A stretch of DNA of 64,000 nucleotides from Bifidobacterium psychraerophilum (GTDB lineage Bacteria > Actinomycetota > Actinomycetes > Actinomycetales > Bifidobacteriaceae): the NCBI RefSeq assembly GCF_000741705.1, contig NZ_JGZI01000010.1, forward strand, positions 124,001 through 188,000, read 5' to 3'. The notes beneath the pieces are model-generated. The model did not search any database. It saw only the letters and a list, made by a program, of their open reading frames with translations, and was not told the origin of the DNA. Position numbers and translations under genes: made by a program. The first letter of the stretch is position 1. Each line of letters opens with the position of its first letter. Below are positions 6,234-14,319 of this stretch, in pieces.

Positions 6234-8882
6234 TCAATCAACGCCCGAATAGGCCACGATTCCTCGATTGACCAGATCGGCCGCGACCGTCGCGCTTTGC
6301 GACAGCTCCGCCCCGGGCTCGCCGAGGTAAGGACCGGCCTGGGCTATCTGCGAGAGGATATCGGCCAGACGCTTGGCATTGCGCACGAAGTCGCCGCCGG
6401 TCATCTCGCTTTCCTTGAGGATCATCGAGAGGTCCTGCCCGCCTGCCCATGCGAACATGATGTCGCATATGCCGAAATCCAATTCACGGCTCGGCTCAAG
6501 GCCCTCGTCTTCGCACAACGTATTGATCTGTCCCCAGATGCTGACCATCCGCTCGGCGCATTGGGCGACCACACCATCGGCCCCTCCGGGATAATGCCGT
6601 GGCACTCCCCCGTATCCCCCGCGTCTGGCCTCGTACACCAGCGAGGAAAGCACCGAAGCCAGTTCCTGTGGTCCCAGGTGATCGAGTGTGCCACTGATCA
6701 GAATCTGCGCCAGGATCAGATCCTGATCGCTGTAGATGCGTCTGAGCAGTTGGCCGCGGTCGGTCAGCTCATAGTCGGTTGAGGAGCCATGGGCCGATCC
6801 CCTGCCGGGCTCTTCGCGCTTCAGGTAACCGAGCTGGTCGAGGATCCCGCAGATCCTATCGAAGCGGCGTGCCACCGAACCGGTGCGTGAATCAAAGCGA
6901 TTGCTGATCCGATCCAACTCACGCTTCTCACGAGCCCAGCGATGGCCCCATTTGAGATGGGATTGCAGATCGGGGCACGCCCGGCATGGGTGATGCCGTT
7001 CCTGCTCCTGCAGGGCCGCGATCCTGCGATCCAGATTCCTGAAGGCCCTGCTGCGTTCCTTCTCCGAGGCGAAGGGGTGGTGCTTGAGTTCCCTGCGCTC
7101 TTTTTTCTGCGCGTCGGCCAGTTCCATGCGAATGGACATGAAGGATTTGAAATCCCCGTACTCACAGGCGAAGGCCTGCTCATAACCCGCCAGGGCACTG
7201 CGCAGCGTATCCATCTGCGATTCAAGCTGCCATGCGGATTCGTTGGCCTCCCACTGTGCGAATGAGTGATCCAGCGTGATGCGTGAGCTCTCGTAATTGC
7301 TTGAGTTCAGCAGATTCACCGCCATGTTGAAGGTCGGTTTGAAGCTTGAATGCAGCGGGTAGACGCGCTTGCTGGACAGCGAGGCGGCCGTTGAAGGGAC
7401 GAAGCCATGATGATCCACGACGACCGCATGTCCGATGGTGTCGATTCCCCTTCTTCCCGCGCGACCGGTGAGCTGTGTGAATTCCCCGGGCGTCAAGGCG
7501 ACGTGTCCGGTCCCGTCGTATTTCTCCAGTTTCTCGACCACGACGCTGCGAGCAGGCATATTGATGCCCAGTGCCAGTGTCTCGGTGGCGAATACGACCT
7601 TGACCAGACCTTCCTCGAACAGCCGTTCGACAATCTGACGGAAGAGCGCGATCATACCTGCATGATGTGCCGCGAAGCCTTCTTCCAGTGCAAAACGGAA
7701 CTTGCTGAATTGCAGGGTCTTGAGATCATCCCGGCTCAACTGTCCATCGACCATCTCGTCGACGATGCGACGGATACGCCTTGCCTCATCATCATCGGTC
7801 AGTTCCAGACCTGCGTTGATGCACTGTTCGACAGCCTGATCGCAGCCATTGCGCGAGAATATGAAATATATGCCCGGCAGCTTCCCCAGATAATCGAGCT
7901 CATCGACCACCGCCCAGCGGCGTGGGGTATGGCGTTCCACCGCGTTGGACCTTGGACGGCTGTGCGGATGCCTGGACTCGAAGCGGGCGTTTCTTCCGGT
8001 GTCCTTGTGCTTGGTGGCCCGGCGATCGAGCTGCTCCAATCGATTCACCAATTCCGGATTCAGTTTCAGCGTCTGCTGTTGCTCGGCCTTGTGCCTATAG
8101 AGATCGTAGAGTTCAGGTTCGGTGGAGTCGTCCTCCTGAACGATCACATGCTGTTCCAACGGCACCGGCCGGCGTTCCGAGACGACCAGCGTCGTCTTTC
8201 CCCTGACCGATTCGATCCACTGCGAGAAATCCTCGACATTCGATACCGTGGCCGAAAGTCCGATGATGCGGATGGATTGGGGCAGGTGGATGATGACTTC
8301 CTCCCAGACCGGACCGCGATAACGGTCGGCCAGAAAATGGACTTCATCGAGTACCACATAGCGCAGCGCATGCAGTGTGGAAGACTCCTCGTACAACATG
8401 TTCCTGAGCACTTCGGTGGTCATGACCACGATATCGGCCTCTGAATTGATCGAGGTGTCACCGGTGAGCAGCCCCACGCGGCTTTCGCCGAAGGTCGCCA
8501 CGAGATCATGGTATTTCTGGTTGCTCAAGGCCTTGATCGGCGTGGTGTAGAAGGCTTTGACATTGCGTTCCTGGGCCAGGAAGACCGCGAAATCGGCGAT
8601 AACCGTCTTGCCGGCACCTGTGGGTGCGGCAACCAGTACATTGGTGTCCGCCTCCAGGGCGTCCAATGCCTCAAGCTGGAAATCATCAAGAGGGAAGGGG
8701 ACGCTTTCGGCGAAGCGCGCGACCGCGCTGTTCGCGTGGAGCCGTTGTTTTCTGGCGGCGGCGAAGCGTTGGGAGGGGCTTTGCTCCTCCTCGCCCGATG
8801 GGCGATCCGCTCCCACACGTCCTATCGGGATGATCGGTGTACGCCGTTGCGATGAAGGGTTCTTGTGCTGATGATTAGCCAT
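6234..8882 (-). CDS. helY: Ski2/Mtr4-like ATP-dependent RNA helicase HelY
   Basis: Superfamily 2 helicase of 882 aa, probably acting in RNA processing or turnover. Visible motifs in order: Walker A APTGAGKT, Ia TTPIKALSNQKY, the DEVH box (VVLDEVHFLADRYRG), SATVSN, a FSRNGCDQAVEQ segment, and motif VI QLTGRAGRRGIDT. The second half matches the DSHCT helical domain. I use ATG 8882; an in-frame ATG at 8981 would overlap the neighbouring gene by about 30 bases and adds a non-conserved, cysteine-rich leader. No good ribosome-binding site is seen before 8882. The pafBC to helY arrangement is ancestral in Actinobacteria. Confidence 0.9.
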   Translation of the reverse strand: MANHQHKNPSSQRRTPIIPIGRVGADRPSGEEEQSPSQRFAAARKQRLHANSAVARFAESVPFPLDDFQLEALDALEADTNVLVAAPTGAGKTVIADFAVFLAQERNVKAFYTTPIKALSNQKYHDLVATFGESRVGLLTGDTSINSEADIVVMTTEVLRNMLYEESSTLHALRYVVLDEVHFLADRYRGPVWEEVIIHLPQSIRIIGLSATVSNVEDFSQWIESVRGKTTLVVSERRPVPLEQHVIVQEDDSTEPELYDLYRHKAEQQQTLKLNPELVNRLEQLDRRATKHKDTGRNARFESRHPHSRPRSNAVERHTPRRWAVVDELDYLGKLPGIYFIFSRNGCDQAVEQCINAGLELTDDDEARRIRRIVDEMVDGQLSRDDLKTLQFSKFRFALEEGFAAHHAGMIALFRQIVERLFEEGLVKVVFATETLALGINMPARSVVVEKLEKYDGTGHVALTPGEFTQLTGRAGRRGIDTIGHAVVVDHHGFVPSTAASLSSKRVYPLHSSFKPTFNMAVNLLNSSNYESSRITLDHSFAQWEANESAWQLESQMDTLRSALAGYEQAFACEYGDFKSFMSIRMELADAQKKERRELKHHPFASEKERSRAFRNLDRRIAALQEQERHHPCRACPDLQSHLKWGHRWAREKRELDRISNRFDSRTGSVARRFDRICGILDQLGYLKREEPGRGSAHGSSTDYELTDRGQLLRRIYSDQDLILAQILISGTLDHLGPQELASVLSSLVYEARRGGYGGVPRHYPGGADGVVAQCAERMVSIWGQINTLCEDEGLEPSRELDFGICDIMFAWAGGQDLSMILKESEMTGGDFVRNAKRLADILSQIAQAGPYLGEPGAELSQSATVAADLVNRGIVAYSGVD

Positions 8883-8950
8883 GGTGCCGAGAGATTCTGT
8901 CGTGACGCATGCGCAGGGCTCCGCCCAGCATCGCAATGCCTGATTGTGGA

Positions 8951-9268
8951 TTACTCGTTGAAATGCCTCCACTGCTCCCAACGACTCATATGTTTCATTC
9001 TTTTATTCGTTTTGCGCTCGATAACACGTGCATGGGCCTCAGCATAACGGTCGGATGCCGACAGCAGCGGCTGGGTGAAGGAAGGCGGCTCCGGAAGCGA
9101 TTCTTCGGATGGGGATGCGTTCATTGCCGCAAGCTTCTCCCCTATCTCCGATCCGAGCACGGAAACCTTCTTCATCGCTCCGAGTGCGTGGCTGAATGCA
9201 TACCAGGCTCCGACTCCAAGCATGACGAACATGAAGATCGTGATGACCAACCAAATCCACCAAGGCAT
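8951..9268 (-). CDS. Small single-span membrane protein, unknown
   Basis: Protein of 105 aa with one N-terminal membrane helix (WWIWLVITIFMFVMLGVGAWYAF), an amphipathic stretch (HALGAMKKVSVLGSEIGEKL), then a Pro/Ser-rich linker and a basic C-terminus. I do not recognise a family. It sits between pafBC and helY, where many actinobacteria carry tatA and tatC. The topology (short N-out helix plus amphipathic helix) is reminiscent of TatA, but the Phe-Gly hinge and the TatA basic motif are absent, so I do not call it TatA. It is 12 bases downstream of pafBC and probably cotranscribed. Confidence 0.75.
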   Translation of the reverse strand: MPWWIWLVITIFMFVMLGVGAWYAFSHALGAMKKVSVLGSEIGEKLAAMNASPSEESLPEPPSFTQPLLSASDRYAEAHARVIERKTNKRMKHMSRWEQWRHFNE

Positions 9269-9280
9269 GCTTCTCCCTCT

Positions 9281-11218
9281 CTACTCGTCCACCAGGGTGA
9301 CCTCTTGTTCAAGGCTCAGTTCCCTCCGGGCCCTGGCAAGAATCATGGTTCTGAGCGTTCCGGGCGCGACGGCGACGATATGCCTAGCATGGGATATGCA
9401 GAAGGCGACGAACCACGAATCCGAGGAGACCGTCAGATGCACCTTCTCGCCGGTGCCGTGCGCTTCGGTGCTTGCACCGGGCAGGGACTTGGTGAAGGCG
9501 AGGTCCGGCTTGTCGGTGATGAACATCGCCGCTGTGCCGTTGTCGAAGCTCCACTTGCGCAGTTCGCTGATCGGAGCGTCCGGGAACTCGACCTTATGCA
9601 GCGGTGTGACCAGTTCGGCCCGTTCGATTCTGGCGAGACGCAGCATCTGCCATGCATCCTCGTGGGAGCCGTTCCTGCTGTTGCCATTCAGCGGGGTGAC
9701 ACCGTTGACGTCGGGTTTGGTCTTCTGATCCTCGCTGATTGCGTCTCCGATATCGGTCCACACAGCGGCGTAGTAGACGCCTTCATCGACGAAGATCTTG
9801 GCCGGGGCAACGATCTTCCTGCGGGTTCTTCCGGCACCGTCGGTGTATTCCATATCCAGCAGTGAAGCCGTGTCGAGCGCACGCTTGACCACGGTGAAGC
9901 TCGTCGGCTCAAGTTCGTAGCCGGTAAGGCTCAGCCAAGGGGTCTCACCTGGTTCGACATGCTGTCTGAGGCGTTTGTAAAGCGAATCGGCCTGCGCGCG
10001 TGAGCCCTCGGGAAGCAGTGGCGAATGGGCCAGATAGCTCACGGAAGCGGTGATCAGACTCAGATACTGCGGAGAGACACCCGCAAGACGTTCCAATCCA
10101 AGCGAATTGGTGGCGGACACGATGTTCTCGGTATCGAGCAAGGACCAGTCGATATCGAAGAACTGGCTTCCCGCCATCTCCCCGTCGTCGGAAACCGTCG
10201 TCAGTGTGTTGATGTCCTTGTGGATCACATTGATGGCGCGTTTGAGCTCGTCCTCGTTACGGGTCTTGCCCACGAAACGTTCCGCCAGCTCCGCGAGTGA
10301 GAACTCCTCGCCAAGATGCGCGGAGAGGAAGAGCATCAGGCGCAGGCGGCGATCGACCTCCGAGCCGGTCTGGAATGATGCGCTTGAACGTTTCGCATTG
10401 TCCTCGTCATAACCGTTCAGATCATGGTCAGGCGTCGAATCACGCTGTGCCGTATTGGCCAGGGTATGCGTGTCGTCCTCGGAATCCCCATCGGCCTCGG
10501 CGAAACCTGTGGCCGCGACGAGTCTGCGATGGAAGGCGTCCGCGGCTTCGGGCGGGCTGATGATCGTGGCACCCGGGTGCTCCAGAACGAACATGGCAAG
10601 ATCGTCCGAATCGGTGTAGGCGACGTTGATGTGCTCACCGTTGACGTCGACCGTCGCCGCGAAACGGCGTGAATCAATGACCCGTTGCAAGGCATCGGGA
10701 ATCGTCTGCGTCCCCAGGCCCGGCGCTATCGAATCAAGACCAAGGCCCGGAATCGGTATCTGCGGTACGCGCGGGGTGCTTCTGGAGCTTTGATGAAGCT
10801 GCTGCTCCGAGGACTGGGACATCGAGATCGAACGTGCCAGGTAGTTCGCGGCTGCGAGTACCGGCAGGTCCTCCAGATCGAAGCGCAGGCGTACCCTCGG
10901 CTCATCCCCCAATTGGAGTCGGTATGAGGCGAAATCCTGGCCTTCGGACTTTGATGAGTACTCGGGCTGTCGTGACTCGATCGCGATGCCCATCGCGGCG
11001 AGCTTCGCCCTGTCCCGTTGGAATTGCTTCGCAAACGCGGCCTTGGCGGCCTGATCCGCCAATTCACCGTATGAATCGGCATATGCCTTGACCCGTTGGG
11101 CTATCTGTCTGGATGTCAACCATTGGGGGAAAGCAGACGACAATACCGCAAGAACATCCAGTTCATGTTTTCCCCATTTATCGGAGAACCGCCGCCTGCC
11201 ATTTGTTCCCTCTGCCAT
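9281..11218 (-). CDS. pafBC: Fused PafB-PafC WYL-domain regulator
   Basis: Transcriptional regulator of 645 aa, twice the length of a single PafB or PafC. Two winged-helix/WYL units lie in tandem. The first has FSDKWGKHELDVLAVLSSAF with a helix-turn-helix to about residue 90, then a WYL-like region. An acidic linker around residues 235-275 precedes the second unit, which starts at RRLRLMLFLSAHLGEEF and whose WYL-type core carries LLDMEYTDGAGRTRRKIVAP. In mycobacteria the PafB/PafC pair activates DNA-damage genes independently of LexA; natural fusions are known in other actinobacteria. The ATG has AGGA a few bases upstream. It heads the pafBC-small protein-helY group. Confidence 0.88.
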   Translation of the reverse strand: MAEGTNGRRRFSDKWGKHELDVLAVLSSAFPQWLTSRQIAQRVKAYADSYGELADQAAKAAFAKQFQRDRAKLAAMGIAIESRQPEYSSKSEGQDFASYRLQLGDEPRVRLRFDLEDLPVLAAANYLARSISMSQSSEQQLHQSSRSTPRVPQIPIPGLGLDSIAPGLGTQTIPDALQRVIDSRRFAATVDVNGEHINVAYTDSDDLAMFVLEHPGATIISPPEAADAFHRRLVAATGFAEADGDSEDDTHTLANTAQRDSTPDHDLNGYDEDNAKRSSASFQTGSEVDRRLRLMLFLSAHLGEEFSLAELAERFVGKTRNEDELKRAINVIHKDINTLTTVSDDGEMAGSQFFDIDWSLLDTENIVSATNSLGLERLAGVSPQYLSLITASVSYLAHSPLLPEGSRAQADSLYKRLRQHVEPGETPWLSLTGYELEPTSFTVVKRALDTASLLDMEYTDGAGRTRRKIVAPAKIFVDEGVYYAAVWTDIGDAISEDQKTKPDVNGVTPLNGNSRNGSHEDAWQMLRLARIERAELVTPLHKVEFPDAPISELRKWSFDNGTAAMFITDKPDLAFTKSLPGASTEAHGTGEKVHLTVSSDSWFVAFCISHARHIVAVAPGTLRTMILARARRELSLEQEVTLVDE

Positions 11219-11275
11219 TAGTCCTCGCGTATCACTAAAATCTTAAATTAAATGTGCCCGGTTCTACACACTGTT

Positions 11276-11288
11276 ATCTATGATAGAT
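11276..11288. promoter_or_regulatory. Inverted repeat upstream of pafBC
   Basis: ATCTAT-G-ATAGAT, a 13-bp dyad in the A+T-rich 137-bp gap, about 60 bases upstream of the pafBC start. It could be an operator or part of the promoter; unproven. Confidence 0.3.
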
Positions 11289-11355
11289 GCTTTTTGCCCG
11301 CTTACATGCATATTTGCTTAATATCCGGGCTATTTTCTTGTGAGGCTTAACGCGC

Positions 11356-12786
11356 CTACACCCACTCATCCGGCTCTATACCCTGCGGTCCCACATAGCC
11401 GCCATTCGGCACGTACGAGGGGTGTCCAAGATCCTCCAAAACGGCGTCCGCGAACATGGACACATTCTGTCCAAAAGTCCAATCCCCATGGATCGTCACC
11501 GAATTGGCCGCAGCCAACGAGGGCACCGAATACGGGAAGCGTTCGTTGAAGTCACCGATGTTCTTGTAGTAGTGCTCATCGAGCTCCACATTCGGGAACA
11601 TGTAGTTCCCGTCCTCCATCTCGTAGGAATCGGTGAGATGAAAACGATCGGAACGCATGATGAAGAGATCGTCGGTTGTTTTGACGGGCAGGAAACGCAT
11701 GCGGTCCACCTCTATGCATGACGCGTCGTCGAAGAGGCTGATCGCCGCACCCATCGCCGTTTCGAGCTGGATGACCTTCGCGGTCTCCCCATTGCTGGGA
11801 TCTACGGTCTTCTCATTGCAGATCACCGGGAGCGGAAGCACCCCGTCGTATTCATCGAGTTTCTGCTTGAGGGCGTCAACGCGGACCCAGATGCTGTTGG
11901 TGTTGAAGAAGGGATGCTTTTTGATGTTCGTCGCCGCACGTTTGTCTTCCGAACGGACCTGGCTCATCTCACGCAGGAGCAGCCTGCCCGACTCCTTGTC
12001 GACGACGATGTGACCGCCCTTGCGATCGGCATTGGTTCGCTTCGATACCTCCACCATGAATGAGGATCCGGATTCCGCGAAATGGCCTGCCAATGTCCGC
12101 GAGGGGCGTGCGCCGAGATTGTCCGAATTCGAGATGAAGAGGTATTCGATGCCGTGTTCGAGCAGGGTGTCCAGCAATCCCGATTCGTGAATGGTCGAGA
12201 AGACGTCGCCGTGTCCCGGTGGGCACCATTCGAGTTCGCGGTCGTCCGGGAAGTCGACGGGTTCTCCGCTATCGGCGAGGATCTTCGGCTCGACGTGCTG
12301 GATGATTTCGACGGGGATGTCGTGCTGCTCGAAGGCCTTCGTCTTGCTGAGGACGCGCTTGGTGTCTTCCGACGTACGGAATGAATTCATGAAGATCAGC
12401 GGCAGCTGCACATCAAGACGTTTCCTCGCCGTGATGACCTGACCGAGAATGATGTCGAGGAAGCGCATCTGACGGGCTTTGTGACGACGGACCGGCAGCA
12501 GTGATTTCGCGCCTTCAAGCCCCATCGACGTGCCCAATCCCCCGTTGAGCTTCAGGAAGGCCGTTTTGGAGAAGGCCTCGAGGGCCTTGTCCGGGTCGAT
12601 CTGTTCATGCACCTCACGCACCGAGGGGATATCGTGCAGCGCCTTGACGTTGCTCTCGCGTATCGAATCATCCGACTCATCATGTTTCCATGCTTCGAAC
12701 AGCCGCTCAAATTGCGATATCGCAACTTCGCTCATTTCACGTTCGCGCATTTTGGCTGCAGATTTCTCAAATACAGCGTCGCCCAT
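11356..12786 (-). CDS. ugpA: UTP-glucose-1-phosphate uridylyltransferase, eukaryotic type
   Basis: Cytoplasmic enzyme of 476 aa making UDP-glucose from UTP and glucose-1-phosphate; it belongs to the UDPGP family found in eukaryotes and bifidobacteria rather than the GalU family. The nucleotide-binding signature is KLNGGLGTSMG (about residues 85-95), followed by the GxxK-type activation segment GAKSLLPVR. The sugar-binding area is EYLFISNSDNLGA, and the C-terminal left-handed beta-helix begins around NSVTIHGDWTFGQNV. I chose ATG 12786, with AAGGAGA 7 bases upstream; the frame continues 30 codons further without a better site. In bifidobacteria this enzyme feeds the Leloir and lacto-N-biose pathways and glycan synthesis. 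Confidence 0.92.
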   Translation of the reverse strand: MGDAVFEKSAAKMREREMSEVAISQFERLFEAWKHDESDDSIRESNVKALHDIPSVREVHEQIDPDKALEAFSKTAFLKLNGGLGTSMGLEGAKSLLPVRRHKARQMRFLDIILGQVITARKRLDVQLPLIFMNSFRTSEDTKRVLSKTKAFEQHDIPVEIIQHVEPKILADSGEPVDFPDDRELEWCPPGHGDVFSTIHESGLLDTLLEHGIEYLFISNSDNLGARPSRTLAGHFAESGSSFMVEVSKRTNADRKGGHIVVDKESGRLLLREMSQVRSEDKRAATNIKKHPFFNTNSIWVRVDALKQKLDEYDGVLPLPVICNEKTVDPSNGETAKVIQLETAMGAAISLFDDASCIEVDRMRFLPVKTTDDLFIMRSDRFHLTDSYEMEDGNYMFPNVELDEHYYKNIGDFNERFPYSVPSLAAANSVTIHGDWTFGQNVSMFADAVLEDLGHPSYVPNGGYVGPQGIEPDEWV

Positions 12787-12960
12787 GATCGGTCTCCTTC
12801 CAGACACAATATTCACCAGTCTAGCGGTTTGTATGGTGGTGTCGAGGAAGGACGTGGCCGCATCGCCGCCGGCCATCGATAACCCATCCCCCGTGCAAGC
12901 CGGATTATCAAAAATCCATATCTTGTGCTACCTTATCTCTTCGGTGCTTAGTTGCATCGT

Positions 12961-13034
<74 letters not shown>

Positions 13035-13085
13035 CTAGAACGGCCGTTGTTCGTGAACGAGCGACGGATGCGGTTGAATCGCTGA

Positions 13086-13114
13086 CTCGCCCTACGCCTT
13101 ATGGCGGGGGCGAG
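13086..13114 (+). terminator. Terminator downstream of tRNA-Pro
   Basis: Nested stem CTCGCCC (13086-13092) with GGGCGAG (13108-13114) and an inner CGCC-TTAT-GGCG, followed by TTCTTGT. The rest of the gap to 13284 shows no gene. Confidence 0.75.
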
Positions 13115-13284
13115 TTCTTGTATCTCAGGGTCTTCGGATCGGAGCGCCACGGCATCGTTATGTTCCAACGCCCGGGTTTCACCGATGGCGATCGGGCGAG
13201 GATCGGTGCGATGCATGCGGAGGGTATGATACTTCGTCAGGTTGTGACATCGGACGCATAGGAACGGATGCAAAGGAAACACGT

Positions 13285-14208
13285 ATGCAGGCATGGACGA
13301 TCGACCCGGGCGCATTGGGTGGCCTCTCCTTACAAGACACTCAGGAGCCCGCACCTCAGGCTCATGAACTCCTCGTACAGGTCGAGGCATTCGCCCCGAA
13401 CCCCGGCGATCTGGCCGCACTCTCGGGGCAAGCGGCAGGATCCATCCCCGGTTGGGATGGCAGCGGAACCGTCATCGCACCCGCAGCCGATGGGACGGGT
13501 CCGAGGGCCGGTGACCATGTGCTGTTCCTCGGACTCGCCGCCCAAGGCTGGGCACAGCGCAGAGCCGTGCCGGTGGCGATGACGGCCGTCGCGCCACCGG
13601 AGGCGAGCTGGGAACATCTCGCGACGCTCCCTGTTCCTGCCACAAGCGCCCTGCGGGCCTTGCGCAAGCTCGCTTCGATACTGGGACGTCGCATTATGAT
13701 CGTCGGCGCGGGCAGTGCGGTCGGTCGTATCGCGGTCCAGCTGGCGGCGCGTGCCGGCGCGCATGTCATCGCCGTCGCCCGTGACGAAGGCCAGCACCAG
13801 GAATTGCGTCGACTCGGCGCGGATGAAGTGCATTCGACGCTTGCCACGGTGACCACGCGTGTGCACGGAGCGATCGATCTGATCGGCGGACAGCATCTGG
13901 TGGACGCCTATGCCCTGCTGGAAGCGGGGTCGACTGTTATCGCGCTCGGGCATGCGGCCGGTGCGGACGAGCACTTCCCGTACGGCGCCTTCGTATCGGA
14001 TACGACAACTGCGAATCGATCGATCACAAGCTTCTTCCTCGGTTCAGAAACGGATCTGTCTGCCGAGATGGCGTATCTTGCCGCTGATTCGAGTCTGGAT
14101 GTCGGCGCTCTTGACGTCAGGTCATGGACGCGACTCGCTGAATGGGTCGCGCAGGGCGCCCCGCGTACGAGCGGACGTCCGGTGTTCCGGGTTGAGCGTA
14201 GCAAGTAG
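13285..14208 (+). CDS. MDR-family NAD(P)-dependent oxidoreductase
   Basis: Medium-chain dehydrogenase/reductase of the quinone-oxidoreductase type, 307 aa. The N-terminal GroES-like domain has PNPGDLAALSG and PGWDGSGTVIAPAADG. The Rossmann fold shows VGAGSAVGRIAVQLAARAGA (about residues 140-160) and the LGADEV segment. The zinc-ligand cysteines of alcohol dehydrogenases are absent, so it should be zinc-independent. AAAGGA lies 8 bases before the ATG. It is monocistronic and ends at a strong bidirectional terminator. The physiological substrate cannot be predicted. Confidence 0.85.
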   Translation: MQAWTIDPGALGGLSLQDTQEPAPQAHELLVQVEAFAPNPGDLAALSGQAAGSIPGWDGSGTVIAPAADGTGPRAGDHVLFLGLAAQGWAQRRAVPVAMTAVAPPEASWEHLATLPVPATSALRALRKLASILGRRIMIVGAGSAVGRIAVQLAARAGAHVIAVARDEGQHQELRRLGADEVHSTLATVTTRVHGAIDLIGGQHLVDAYALLEAGSTVIALGHAAGADEHFPYGAFVSDTTTANRSITSFFLGSETDLSAEMAYLAADSSLDVGALDVRSWTRLAEWVAQGAPRTSGRPVFRVERSK

Positions 14209-14253
14209 CGAGACACCCAAGCACTCATCGACGATAAGCGCTTCATACGCCAA

Positions 14254-14294
14254 TGTGGGTGGGGTCCCGTGACCGGCACGGGACCCCACCCACA
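14254..14294. terminator. Strong bidirectional terminator
   Basis: Perfect 18-bp stem (14254-14271 with 14277-14294), loop ACCGG, between the converging MDR and GH43 genes. Confidence 0.85.
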
Positions 14295-14319
14295 CGGTCC
14301 TGATCCTAGGGTGTGACCC

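Noticed and set aside
7407-8444. A 345-codon open frame on the plus strand opposite helY
   Set aside because: It is antisense to conserved helicase motifs and has no ribosome-binding site. Long antisense frames are expected in GC-rich coding DNA.
8882-8981. Longer helY start at 8981
   Set aside because: The added 33 residues are not conserved-looking, and the start lies inside the neighbouring small membrane protein gene.
6234-11218. Proteasome or pupylation gene block
   Set aside because: Only pafBC and helY of that neighbourhood are present; no pafA, dop, pup or proteasome subunit is seen here.
11290-11345. Possible terminator with CCCG/CGGG arms upstream of pafBC
   Set aside because: The stem is only five or six bases with a very long loop, and its T-run is on the strand that has no upstream gene.
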